55,606 nucleotides of DNA from a bacterium. GTDB lineage: Bacteria > JAHJDO01. Position numbers and translations under genes: made by a program. Under the pieces are notes generated by a model. That model saw only the letters and a list, made by a program, of their open reading frames with translations, was not told the DNA's origin and made no database searches. This document shows positions 27,088 through 35,259 of the stretch, in pieces. The first letter of the stretch is position 1. Each line of letters opens with the position of its first letter. The stretch spans positions 1-55,606 of the forward strand of contig JAUSPT010000044.1 of NCBI GenBank assembly GCA_030652805.1. Reading direction: 5' to 3'.

Positions 27088-27486
27088 TTATCCATTTTCT
27101 AAATTTTCCACAGTAACTTTCTGAGTTCTTTCGGCAAAGCTGATTACAAAAGGAAGAAAAAAATTATCCCTACCTAACAGATTAAATGAGACTGTAAATT
27201 CATAAGAAAAAACAATTTTGCAGGGAAAAGTTTTCTCTCCTAATTTCAATGGCAGAGTATGAACATGTCCAAGTATTCTTCCTCCAATACCTTCTAAGTA
27301 AATTGACTTTCCTTTTTCAATCTCTATTCCTAAATAATCGGCTATTTCTGTTCGGAAGATGGAGAACGTTGCTCCTGAATCGACTAACGCTTTAACAACT
27401 AAAGATCTTTTTCTGCCTTTTAATTCTACATCTATCACAGGAAAAGACTGTTTACCTTTTTTTAAATAAGAAAATTCTTGTTTCAT
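27088..27486 (-). CDS. Retropepsin-like aspartyl protease
   Basis: This 132-residue single-domain protein carries the active-site motif ALVDSGATFSIF near residue 33 and a second hydrophobic-glycine segment NLLGRDNFFLPFVI near residue 103, matching the retropepsin fold that works as a dimer. No signal peptide is seen, so it should act in the cytoplasm. It overlaps the DUF5678-like gene by 4 bases (ATGA). Substrate unknown. Such small bacterial retropepsin-like genes often sit beside short antitoxin-like genes, which hints at a regulatory pair; that is inference. Confidence 0.8.
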   Translation of the reverse strand: MKQEFSYLKKGKQSFPVIDVELKGRKRSLVVKALVDSGATFSIFRTEIADYLGIEIEKGKSIYLEGIGGRILGHVHTLPLKLGEKTFPCKIVFSYEFTVSFNLLGRDNFFLPFVISFAERTQKVTVENLENG

Positions 27487-27698
27487 AGTATGAGAATATA
27501 GGGACCTTCTTCCCTGCGTGGTACTAACAGAACAGATGGTTTTTTCTTAAATGAACGACTTCTCATGCTTCTCATCAAATCTTCAAGCGCCTTGCTATGC
27601 CCCACAATTTTATTTTCATAAAAAGCTACCCACTCACCAGCAAACCGTTCTAAATCAGTACATCCCCCCTTTTTCTCTAATAAAATCTTATCTTTCAT
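27483..27698 (-). CDS. DUF5678-like small protein
   Basis: This 71-residue protein contains GEWVAFYENKIVGHSKALEDLM and SVLLVPRREEGPYIL, the layout I associate with DUF5678 (a short alpha-beta protein that often accompanies retropepsin-like proteins). The family name is from memory. Its start overlaps the stop of the HicB-like frame (ATGA) and its stop overlaps the retropepsin start, so three genes are chained by 4-base overlaps. No strong ribosome site precedes it, so it depends on upstream translation. Confidence 0.65.
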   Translation of the reverse strand: MKDKILLEKKGGCTDLERFAGEWVAFYENKIVGHSKALEDLMRSMRSRSFKKKPSVLLVPRREEGPYILIL

Positions 27699-27902
27699 CC
27701 GGAAAACGTCCCTTCTGTCATTGCGAGCGTTAGCGAAGCAATCTCATCCTGTCTGTTGAATTCCAGAGCTTCTTTCAATGTTATAGCGAGATTTTTCATC
27801 AATTCACCATGCGTATGTCCTTGGCAATTTACGCCTGGCACTTCTTCTATCCAGCCAATCGTCATCTTTTTTTGTTATTGCCGTGTATTTGTTTTCTCTC
27901 AT
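27695..27902 (-). pseudogene. HicB-family antitoxin-like gene with an A7 frameshift
   Basis: A start ATG at 27902 follows a strong AGGAGGG site and encodes RENKYTAITKK, then the frame breaks. In the next frame GWIEEVPGVNCQGHTHGELM is a clear HicB-type sequence that continues to a stop at 27695. The break falls in a run of seven A (plus-strand T at 27867-27873); six A would join both parts into one protein of about 68 residues. It may be a real mutation, a slippage site or an assembly error. The last 16 residues (DEIASLTLAMTEG) come from an interspersed repeat of the type GATTGCTTCGCTAACG. Confidence 0.7.
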
Positions 27903-27949
27903 AGCTAAAACCCTCCTATTCCATTTTTGCTTTCCAATTTTGAGTTTTT

Positions 27950-27977
27950 ATTATACTTAAAACTTTTATAAAATCAA
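27950..27977 (-). promoter_or_regulatory. Promoter of the HicB-like/DUF5678/retropepsin operon
   Basis: On the minus strand TTGATT (27977-27972), a 16-bp spacer and TATAAT (27955-27950) form a plausible vegetative promoter. It lies between the MITE-like element and the strong ribosome site of the HicB-like gene. Confidence 0.55.
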
Positions 27978-27992
27978 ACACATTGTGCTTTA

Positions 27993-28123
27993 GAGTTTCC
28001 CCAAATTTTAACAGATTTGGGGACCAATTACAGGGAGGATTATCTATTCCCACTTCCTAACTTCCACAACTTACTGATATTACTAATGTTACGCTTCCTA
28101 CTATCAAAAAAATGGGGAAACTC
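27993..28123. mobile_element. MITE-like element related to the IS4-family element
   Basis: This 131-bp element is bounded by GAGTTTCCCC and GGGGAAACTC inverted repeats. Its reverse complement matches the left 134 bp of the IS at 39232 with about a dozen mismatches (roughly 90% by eye). It has no coding capacity and contains an internal hairpin (AAATTTTAACAGATTTGGGG). No target duplication is obvious. It sits between the DUF6717-like gene and the HicB-like operon and, with that operon and its promoter, accounts for the 430 bases between 27699 and 28128. Confidence 0.85.
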
Positions 28124-28128
28124 AAGGA

Positions 28129-28560
28129 TCATTCATCTATTGTCTCTGCTTTAGCATATATATTTTTTGGAGTCTTCTTGTAATACTTAAACAGAGCTGG
28201 ACATAACCAGCCTTCCATTTTTAAACTATCTGAATAATACCAATTCCCATCATTTTCTTTTCTTAACCATGTTAATTTTATTTGATAACTTGGAAATGGA
28301 TTAACTGAAAACAATAATCTAAACCCATTTTTAGCATTTGGAATATCCTTTGTAATCTGATTAATTATTTCGGGTATCCCCGCGACAAATGGTTCTTGAT
28401 ATAAATTCACTCTTTTATCGTCAAAGACCCATGTTCCATTATGCCAATATGGCTTTATTATTAATATTGCGTTATCGGGTGCATCTAGATTTTTCTGTTT
28501 ATATGAAAATATTATAAACACGATTGCAATACTTATTAATAAAATAACTAAATATCTCAA
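28129..28560 (-). CDS. DUF6717-like protein with membrane anchor
   Basis: This 143-residue protein has an N-terminal membrane helix (LVILLISIAIVFIIFSY). It is followed by a domain with IKPYWHNGTWVFDDKRVNLYQEPFVAGIP and GFRLLFSVNPFP...EGWLCPALFKYY, which I associate from memory with DUF6717. Biochemical role unknown. A TTG start five bases after AGGAGG is well supported. It lies alone between the PilX-like gene and the MITE, so it is probably an accessory gene. Confidence 0.7.
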   Translation of the reverse strand: MRYLVILLISIAIVFIIFSYKQKNLDAPDNAILIIKPYWHNGTWVFDDKRVNLYQEPFVAGIPEIINQITKDIPNAKNGFRLLFSVNPFPSYQIKLTWLRKENDGNWYYSDSLKMEGWLCPALFKYYKKTPKNIYAKAETIDE

Positions 28561-28689
28561 GTAATCCTCCTTTTATTCTTGTCGAACAACTAATATGCAA
28601 ACTTTGTATTTTCCGTTTTTTATACAATAAAACTTGGTTATTAAGATAATTCTGCGATTATGTACTTTGTACCTCGAATTTAATCTCTT

Positions 28690-30705
28690 TTAATCCTTCA
28701 CTTCCTTCCATGTATAGCTAAAACTGACTGCGCCGGGAACAGCATTGGGGTCATTCTGCTGCCAGGGGAGATCGCCTCGGAAAGCTTCAGTATCTTTCTC
28801 TATTTCTAAATTGGTCAAAGGGCTGTCCGGGGTGAGAGTTAGCCCACGTCTTGTTGCTAAGTTTCCCGTAATTTTAAGATTACTGCTTTCGGGAACTCCG
28901 AATTTATCATCCGCGTAAATACAGCTATATACATCTGTTGCTCCAGCAGGTTTAATATAGATTTGTTTGGCAAAATAGCATCCATCATCTGTGGTAACAT
29001 ATAGATTATACCACCAGTATTCAGTAGTAAGAGCGGGAAGATCAAAGTTACAGGTAATATATGTTCCATCATTGATCTCATTTTCCTGTTCTCCTGAAAG
29101 ATCTTCAACTTCTTGCCGTGGATAGTCGCTTATTTCAATGATATCTATAGCGGCACCTGAATTTTTAGTATAAATCTTAAGATAGATGGTCCCTTCATTC
29201 TCAAACTCACTTGTCTCCTGAGTAAAACCAGCATCCTCATAACATCTAATAGAATGTTGTGGTTCGGAAGGGCTACCGTTAATAAAGTAGGCATAAACCT
29301 GATTTCTCAACTGGGTTCTATTACTTCTTCGGCAAATCTGCACCCGGAAGTAGTACCAGTCATTTCCATCGGGCGGTGGTGGCAAACTACTGGTATGAAA
29401 CGTATAGGAAAAGAGATCCCCACTTGGTGTTCCTATATAGACATCGTTATAATAGGATAGGTCATGGTTAGCAATGGTTATCCAACCGTATGCTGAACGC
29501 CAGTCTCCAGGATTACGTTGATAAGTGATAGTAATATTCTCATTATTAAAAATAAATGTATCTTCTCCCGCGCTATCCTCAATATTCAATATTCTATCAT
29601 CTTCATAATAAGGGGGTTCAATAAGCTCTTCCTGATAACTTACATCCCCAAAAGACACTAAAGCCAAAGTACATCTATCTCTCCAGAGTCCTATTATCCC
29701 ACTATGAGGTTCAATATAGCCATTGATAGTCATGTTTCCCCCGGCTACAATAGTCCCTACCCCGGCAGCATAATTATTCCCGAAAATCTGCGGTCCTCTA
29801 TAGATGACATTTCCAATAGTTACATTACCTTCGGCAAATATCAAAGTAGCTGTCCCGCTGAGGATGGAATTCAGCGGAAGATCTCCTGTAATAGTAAAGT
29901 CACCAAGATGATAATTCCCCTGCGCTTGCGCTCTTTGCCTATAGTAGTCTTTAGTCTCCTCCCCCATATAAGGAGGCAGAATTACACCAGTATCGGCATA
30001 GGCTCCATCTCTCCAAGGGGTGCCAGTCCAGCCGGATGCATCTATTTGATTAGCTGAATAAACAGTGCCAGCCACTACCTGTCCACTGCCATTTAAAAAC
30101 GTAATTGTTTCATTGGAATGGACATCAGCATCGCCGTCATTATCTTCGGTTGTAGAAAGAGTATAACTGCTTCCGTCAAAAACTAATGGGGAATCGGCAA
30201 TAACATCTTGTGAGTCAGTATACAAAGCATAACTATAAATTGGATGAGTGCTTTCATTAATATCATAAATCCCTTCCATTTCTACTATTCTCTGTGCCCG
30301 GAAATTAGTTTCTTGAGGCACATAACCCTTGGAAGTAACTATTATTCCTGTATCACTCTCTACTTTTACCCGCCAGGTGCCCCTGCCCAGAGTTTGTTCC
30401 GGAGTCCAATCTGTAGCCCATAAATTATCCTGTGTATTAAGATACCAGACAGCATACTGCCTGCCGGCTTCAGCAATCTGCAGAGCCTGCTGAGACGCTA
30501 AAAAATTGACCTTGCCAGCGCTTTGAGTGGAAAAAAGCGGACATATCACAAGTCCCAGAAGAGAGAAAAGAATCAGAACAAAAACAGCCATAACTGCAGC
30601 TACGCCTCGGTTGTTTCCAGAAGGCAGAAGGCAGAGGGCAGAAGGCAGAAAATTTTCAGCTTTTGAGTTTTGCGTTTTGCATTTTGCGTTTTGAGTTTTT
30701 TTCAT
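28690..30705 (-). CDS. PilX-like minor pilin with large extracellular domain
   Basis: This 671-residue protein has one N-terminal helix, RGVAAVMAVFVLILFSLLGLV, followed by QQALQIAEAGRQYAVWYL. That is the pattern of PilX-type proteins that prime pilus assembly. The rest is a large beta-rich domain with glycine repeats and few cysteines, probably exposed. The first ~33 residues (KKTQNAKCKTQNSK...) are translated from an interspersed repeat that also supplies the only start codon. It overlaps the next upstream gene by 4 bases, so it belongs to the minor-pilin operon. Confidence 0.82.
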   Translation of the reverse strand: MKKTQNAKCKTQNSKAENFLPSALCLLPSGNNRGVAAVMAVFVLILFSLLGLVICPLFSTQSAGKVNFLASQQALQIAEAGRQYAVWYLNTQDNLWATDWTPEQTLGRGTWRVKVESDTGIIVTSKGYVPQETNFRAQRIVEMEGIYDINESTHPIYSYALYTDSQDVIADSPLVFDGSSYTLSTTEDNDGDADVHSNETITFLNGSGQVVAGTVYSANQIDASGWTGTPWRDGAYADTGVILPPYMGEETKDYYRQRAQAQGNYHLGDFTITGDLPLNSILSGTATLIFAEGNVTIGNVIYRGPQIFGNNYAAGVGTIVAGGNMTINGYIEPHSGIIGLWRDRCTLALVSFGDVSYQEELIEPPYYEDDRILNIEDSAGEDTFIFNNENITITYQRNPGDWRSAYGWITIANHDLSYYNDVYIGTPSGDLFSYTFHTSSLPPPPDGNDWYYFRVQICRRSNRTQLRNQVYAYFINGSPSEPQHSIRCYEDAGFTQETSEFENEGTIYLKIYTKNSGAAIDIIEISDYPRQEVEDLSGEQENEINDGTYITCNFDLPALTTEYWWYNLYVTTDDGCYFAKQIYIKPAGATDVYSCIYADDKFGVPESSNLKITGNLATRRGLTLTPDSPLTNLEIEKDTEAFRGDLPWQQNDPNAVPGAVSFSYTWKEVKD

Positions 30706-31250
30706 AGGTTCCTGGGATAGACTTGAGACTGCAGCGCTATCTCTTCATCGCCCTTTTTAATAGTAAGGTTTATCTGGATTCTTTTAATATTAGTCTCCTC
30801 TTCCTCCGGGGTAGCAGGGTCATTCACTACTGGAGGATTGCCGTCACTGGTAGTATACTGAAAAGTTAGACTGGTCAAGTCAGTTGCCAATTCATCGCTA
30901 TTTCGCAGAAGAGAACCGCCGGAGCGTCTGAAATTGATTAGGTTATAATAAGCATCTTCAAATTCTATTTCTTCGCTATCAGCTTTATAAATGCTATAGA
31001 CATCTTCAATCTGCCTGATCTCTCTGGACATTCTTCCCATAGCTAACTCCCCATCAGATAAAATAACCTCTCTTACAGTTACGAAACTGTACACGTTCAT
31101 CACTTGCAATAACAGCATCGCAGTGATACCCGCTATTATGCCTGTTATTACAATTACCATGATAAGCTCAATTATGGTAAATCCTTTTTTATCAACAGTC
31201 AGAATTTCTTTAAATTTTTGACTTTTGACTTTTGACTTTTGACTTTTCAT
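30702..31250 (-). CDS. PilW/GspJ-like minor pseudopilin
   Basis: This 182-residue prepilin has the cleavage/methylation motif KKGFTIIELIMVIVITGII, cut after Gly at about residue 23. Mature residues cover a membrane helix and an acidic beta-rich head. The leader MKSQKSKVKSQKFKE is translated from a TCAAAAG repeat, longer and more basic than usual. It lies one base from the PilV-like gene and overlaps the PilX-like gene, the classical order of minor pilins. Confidence 0.85.
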   Translation of the reverse strand: MKSQKSKVKSQKFKEILTVDKKGFTIIELIMVIVITGIIAGITAMLLLQVMNVYSFVTVREVILSDGELAMGRMSREIRQIEDVYSIYKADSEEIEFEDAYYNLINFRRSGGSLLRNSDELATDLTSLTFQYTTSDGNPPVVNDPATPEEEETNIKRIQINLTIKKGDEEIALQSQVYPRNL

Positions 31251-31777
31251 TAGTATCCTTGCATTACTGTAACCAATTCTATATCTCCTGTCTGACTGTG
31301 GCTAATCATTACAATAATCTTCTTGAAATCGGTAGGACCTGTTACTTCTATATTTAAATCTCCAGGTTCAACATAATAGACATCTACAGAACTGCTGTAA
31401 TTTGGATAGCCGCTAATGGGATCTTCACTATATCCCTTAAAATCATCAACATCATCATAATCATCTCTGGTTGCTTCTTCAGGACCTAATGTTACTGTCC
31501 ACGGAGGATCCGTGTTCTCGTCGTATCTTTTACTCTCTATTTCTTCAATTAAATCCTGGCCTAAAAGAGTAGCCGTGGGGACAAACTGTCCTTCAGCGCT
31601 CTTAGCGACTACATTGCTAAACATAATAAGAAGGGGCAGCATAGCTATGGAAAGGACTACTATTACTATAATTATCTCTATTAGAGTCATTCCTCTCTTA
31701 ATAAACCACAGACCATAGACCATAGACCATAGACCACAGTGTTTTTTATTTTTCACTTTGCCTTTTGCGATTTTCAT
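31250..31777 (-). CDS. PilV/GspI-like minor pseudopilin
   Basis: This 175-residue prepilin has RGMTLIEIIIVIVVLSIAML as the N-methylation helix, cut after the Gly of KRG. The first 29 residues (with LWSMVYGLWF) come from a 7-bp tandem repeat, AGACCAT x3-4, at 31707-31736, giving a hydrophobic leader unlike normal short basic ones. Whether the prepilin peptidase accepts this leader is unclear. The head domain is Asp/Glu rich (DDYDDVDDF). It probably acts in the pilus tip complex with the neighbouring PilW- and FimT-like proteins. Confidence 0.82.
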   Translation of the reverse strand: MKIAKGKVKNKKHCGLWSMVYGLWFIKRGMTLIEIIIVIVVLSIAMLPLLIMFSNVVAKSAEGQFVPTATLLGQDLIEEIESKRYDENTDPPWTVTLGPEEATRDDYDDVDDFKGYSEDPISGYPNYSSSVDVYYVEPGDLNIEVTGPTDFKKIIVMISHSQTGDIELVTVMQGY

Positions 31778-31779
31778 TT

Positions 31780-32319
31780 CTATTTAACCATTTCTGTTTT
31801 GCCCGTGTTGGGAGTTACCTGTATAGAAATTTGCTCACCACTACATTTTAGCACCACCTCGCCAGTTACTGTCAATGGCGTATCTGATGCATCAGAAGGT
31901 GTACCAAAGCAGTCAAATCTTACTTCATTTCCGCCTGTAAAGTTAGCTGAGTAAAGATCAACCCCTTCAAAATGTTCATCATCATAATCCACAATTAAAG
32001 AAGATCCGGGACGATGGGGATCTTCTACCGGGGTATCTGCACCGTCCTGATATACTGTGTATTTCTCCTGAGCGGGTTCAAACAAAATTCCATGTATCTG
32101 GTGTTTGGACATAGCCAGCTTTTGAGCGTATTTTATATCAGAAACCAGTTTTTGCCCTGCCCCATCAAGCTTAAATGAATGAATGCCTCCAATTTTTGGT
32201 ATTAGAACTACCGCTAAAATAGAAACAATTAAAATCACCATAATTAACTCAATCACTGTAAAGCCATGGCAGCCTATGGCTGCAATTTTTAATTTTAAAT
32301 TTTTAATTATTTTCTCCAT
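31780..32319 (-). CDS. GspH/FimT-like minor pseudopilin
   Basis: This 179-residue prepilin has CHGFTVIELIMVILIVSILAVVLIPKIGG near the N-terminus, cut after Gly. KLVSDIKYAQKLAMSKHQIHGILF is the GspH/FimT consensus after the helix. I take the ATG at 32319 (MEKIIKNLK) over a longer frame to 32376 that runs into the hairpin repeat upstream. It is first in the minor-pilin gene set and two bases from the PilV-like gene. Confidence 0.85.
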   Translation of the reverse strand: MEKIIKNLKLKIAAIGCHGFTVIELIMVILIVSILAVVLIPKIGGIHSFKLDGAGQKLVSDIKYAQKLAMSKHQIHGILFEPAQEKYTVYQDGADTPVEDPHRPGSSLIVDYDDEHFEGVDLYSANFTGGNEVRFDCFGTPSDASDTPLTVTGEVVLKCSGEQISIQVTPNTGKTEMVK

Positions 32320-32362
32320 TCTAATCGCCACTCTTTCCTTGCCCCTCCAACTCATCCCCTTA

Positions 32363-32415
32363 CCCTTCTCTTCCAAGAGAAGGGATAGCCCTTTCCCTCT
32401 CTTCTCAAGAGAGGG
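32363..32415. repeat. Pair of perfect hairpins (REP-like)
   Basis: CCCTTCTCTT/AAGAGAAGGG at 32363-32384 and CCCTCTCTT/AAGAGAGGG at 32395-32415 form two strong stems in the gap between the O-antigen-ligase-like gene and the minor pilins. They may slow or stop transcription between the two gene sets, though no clear T run follows on the minus strand. Confidence 0.6.
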
Positions 32416-32425
32416 TCAGGGTGAG

Positions 32426-34117
32426 TTAAATATTATCTTCTCGCCTTTCTAATTTTTCAAGCAGTTTGTGCGCCGCCTCTTTATCCAGCCCCAAGTCTTT
32501 ATAAAGTATACCCAGCTTAAAACCGAGCCTGTCCTGAGAGGGATTGAGTTTTTTTGCCCTCTCAAGATAGTTTACAGCCCTAATTTTATCGTTTGCAGAA
32601 CCGCTTTTGTATAATATATCAGCTAAGAGCTCATAATTAATCGCTTCATAGGGATTTGACTTAATGGCTTTATGAAACGCCGATTTAGCGCTTTCCGCAT
32701 CTTCCAGCTTAAAATAAGTTTTTCCTAAGTTAGTCCACACATTAGAATTCAAAGAACTTAATCTGCCTGCTTTTTTGAAACTTTCTAAAGCTGTGAGAAA
32801 ATCGCCCTTTTTGGACTGTATCAGTCCTTTCTCGTTATAAATCTGCCCCTGATAAGGAAGGCTGCTAACCCAGACAAGCAGAAGAAATACAATCCCAAGA
32901 CTCGGATAAAGAAATTTCTTGCTTGAAGCAGAAATCTCGAGAGTTTTTACCCCTAAGGAGCTTTCTTTGCCAACAAAAGCAAAATACAGATAAAGAACTA
33001 CCATTAGCGCAGGAATATATATATTGAATTCCAAAAAACTGTGTAGAAAGAAACAGACTGAGCCCATTCCTATACCAATAAAGACAGGCTCTTTTCCTCT
33101 TTTTTTGAAAATAATATTAAAGAGGAGATAGAGATAAAAGAAGATTAGATAGATAAAAGCCCCCAGCCCTAATATCCCTGCTTCAGAAAGAAGCTGCAGA
33201 TAATCATTGTGGGCAAAATGGTGAGTGCAGGATTTGAAACTAGAGTGTTTATACTTGGGATAAATTTGATAGAAAGTTTGGATTCCGGTTCCGAAAGGAA
33301 AACTTCCTTTAATGATTTTAAAGCCGCTTTGCCAGTATTTGAAACGCGCCTGAACACTTGAGACTTTATAAGGGGACAGGAGGCTTTTTGTTCTACTGGC
33401 AAGCCCAGAGTTCCTAAATGTTTGATCATAAGTAAAAAGCAGACCTAAAGAGAGTACTAAAACCAGTAAAGAAATGATGAGCCATTTCCATTTTAGGTAT
33501 TTAATAACCAGAGGAATAAAAATTAAGAAACTTAAGAGAAAAGCTAACCAGCTGCTGCGAGCGCCTGTCAATAAAAGAACCAGAAAATTGAATCCTCCTA
33601 ACCAAAAGAAAAACTTTTTTTCTTTGCCCAAACTTATGGCCAAAGGTACGCTGAGAAGAAGATAACAGGCGAAATTATTGTGATAGGCAAATACAGAATC
33701 AACCGCAGGAACTCTCTCTAGAAAATATTCTATTAGTCCGTATATACTCAAAATAGTAACCCAGATAACCAAAACCTTAAAAATTAAAAGAAATTTAGAA
33801 GTAGAAAGAGTATTCAGAGCTGCTAAGAAGATAAGAAGGTAAGAGAAAATTCTCATAATCTCAGTGAGACTGGAATAAGGGTAAATGGAGTAAAAAAAGG
33901 ACGAGCCAATAATGAATAATAAAAGTAACAGCGGAATATACAGAGGTGTAATAACAAAGGAAATCCTGCTGTTTTTGAGCCCTCTTAAAAGTGAGAAGAA
34001 AAAAAGAGTTAAAGAAAGAAGTAATGTTAAGGTAAGTATCTTTAAATCCAGGAATCCATAATCAAACGGGGTAATTATGATTATGAGGATTAAAACATAT
34101 TGTATAATTCTTTCCAT
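32426..34117 (-). CDS. O-antigen ligase-like protein with TPR tail
   Basis: This polytopic membrane protein of 563 residues has about 11 helices to residue 400. FLVLLLTGARSSWLAFLLS and the large periplasmic loop with THHFAHNDYLQLLSEAGILG match the Wzy_C/O-antigen ligase family. Residues about 425-555 carry three TPR units (ALESFKKAGRLSSLNSNVWTN, AESAKSAFHKAIKSNPYEAIN and a third). It may polymerise or transfer surface glycan or glycosylate pilins. Both roles are known for the family, and it sits between glycan and pilin genes. Confidence 0.85.
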   Translation of the reverse strand: MERIIQYVLILIIIITPFDYGFLDLKILTLTLLLSLTLFFFSLLRGLKNSRISFVITPLYIPLLLLLFIIGSSFFYSIYPYSSLTEIMRIFSYLLIFLAALNTLSTSKFLLIFKVLVIWVTILSIYGLIEYFLERVPAVDSVFAYHNNFACYLLLSVPLAISLGKEKKFFFWLGGFNFLVLLLTGARSSWLAFLLSFLIFIPLVIKYLKWKWLIISLLVLVLSLGLLFTYDQTFRNSGLASRTKSLLSPYKVSSVQARFKYWQSGFKIIKGSFPFGTGIQTFYQIYPKYKHSSFKSCTHHFAHNDYLQLLSEAGILGLGAFIYLIFFYLYLLFNIIFKKRGKEPVFIGIGMGSVCFFLHSFLEFNIYIPALMVVLYLYFAFVGKESSLGVKTLEISASSKKFLYPSLGIVFLLLVWVSSLPYQGQIYNEKGLIQSKKGDFLTALESFKKAGRLSSLNSNVWTNLGKTYFKLEDAESAKSAFHKAIKSNPYEAINYELLADILYKSGSANDKIRAVNYLERAKKLNPSQDRLGFKLGILYKDLGLDKEAAHKLLEKLERREDNI

Positions 34118-34173
34118 AATTCTATTTCTATTGTTTGATCGTAAATAGAAACTGCTTTCACTTTTTTATTCTC

Positions 34174-35259
34174 TCATGAACTTAAATAAACTTTCTCCAA
34201 AACAGCCTTTAACTTGGAAGTATTTACCTTGAGAGAGTAAAAATTTTCAACTGTATTTCGGCCTTCCTTTCCCATCTTTTGCCTGAGAGTCGGGTCCTCA
34301 ATGAGCAAGGATAACTTTTCAATCCATTCATCATTAGAATCCGCTAGAAATCCATTGATTCCATCCTTGATAATTTTGCCATTTTCTCCGATGCGGGAAG
34401 CAACTGCAGGCACGCCTACTCCCATGTATTGTAAGATCTTACAACCACATTTCCCTCGAGTCCATACATCGTCTGTTAGGGGCATTATTCCAATATCAAA
34501 ATCCTGCAGTTCCTTGACCTCGGAATGCAGATTCCAATCACGGCTATCCACCTCGACATCATCGATTTTAAAACCGTTGGCACCAATGATGCGTATGGTA
34601 ATATTATATCTCTGGGAAAGCACCTTAAAAACTGTCCTCAACTGGTCAAGGTAGATGCTAGTGGTAGGATTTCCCATCCAGCCGATGACAATGTTTTTGT
34701 TATTATCATTTTTATAGTCTCTCACAGCATATCGGTCGGTATCTATTACGGTTGGAATTACTGAAACATTGCTATTATAATTTAAGATATAATCCCTGAG
34801 GTAATTATTGCCCGCAATAACATGTCTACTCATCTTTAGGATCCGTGGAATGGCATTATAACGCAATCTGTAAAGGGTGCTTCGCTTGCGGCGCGGCGGC
34901 AAATAGAAGAGGCTTTCATCAATATCGAAGATTAGTTTTTTATTCAAATGAGAAATTATCGTTTCAATGACGGGAAAGGTCTGAGGCAGCACACACTTTT
35001 GCACGAAGATAATGTCATATCCGTTAAGAGAGCTCAGTTCCCTGAGTCGTTTTAGGAAGACTAGACCGTGATAGGGAATTTTTTTAAGGAGACTCTCGGT
35101 GAAATATGCTTTTGAGAAATGTTTGGAAGGTATGCCAGGGCTCACGGTGCATTCAATGCCTTCTTGCTCCAGAAACCTTAAGTACTGATAGACCAGGTAT
35201 CTACTGGCTGCTCCAAGCTCTGCGGTCTGTGTTAAGAATAGGACTCGCATTTTTCTCAT
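34174..35259 (-). CDS. Glycosyltransferase, GT4-like
   Basis: This GT-B fold enzyme has 361 residues. The C-terminal half has GVPAVASRIGENGKIIKDGINGFLADSNDEWI, the nucleotide-sugar binding region, then MGKEGRNTVENFYS. The N-terminal half begins LFLTQTAELGAASRYLVYQYL, typical for retaining GT4 transferases. The donor and acceptor sugars cannot be read from sequence. It overlaps the upstream GT2 gene by 4 bases, so they work in the same glycan pathway. Confidence 0.85.
   Translation of the reverse strand: MRKMRVLFLTQTAELGAASRYLVYQYLRFLEQEGIECTVSPGIPSKHFSKAYFTESLLKKIPYHGLVFLKRLRELSSLNGYDIIFVQKCVLPQTFPVIETIISHLNKKLIFDIDESLFYLPPRRKRSTLYRLRYNAIPRILKMSRHVIAGNNYLRDYILNYNSNVSVIPTVIDTDRYAVRDYKNDNNKNIVIGWMGNPTTSIYLDQLRTVFKVLSQRYNITIRIIGANGFKIDDVEVDSRDWNLHSEVKELQDFDIGIMPLTDDVWTRGKCGCKILQYMGVGVPAVASRIGENGKIIKDGINGFLADSNDEWIEKLSLLIEDPTLRQKMGKEGRNTVENFYSLKVNTSKLKAVLEKVYLSS

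Noticed and set aside
27983-28132. Target-site duplication around the MITE-like element
   Set aside because: The bases on both sides (GTGCTTTA and AAGGATCA) do not match at any plausible length, so I do not claim one.
31697-31740. Short tandem AGACCAT units as a CRISPR-like array
   Set aside because: The units are 7 bp and contiguous, without spacers; no cas genes occur in the window.
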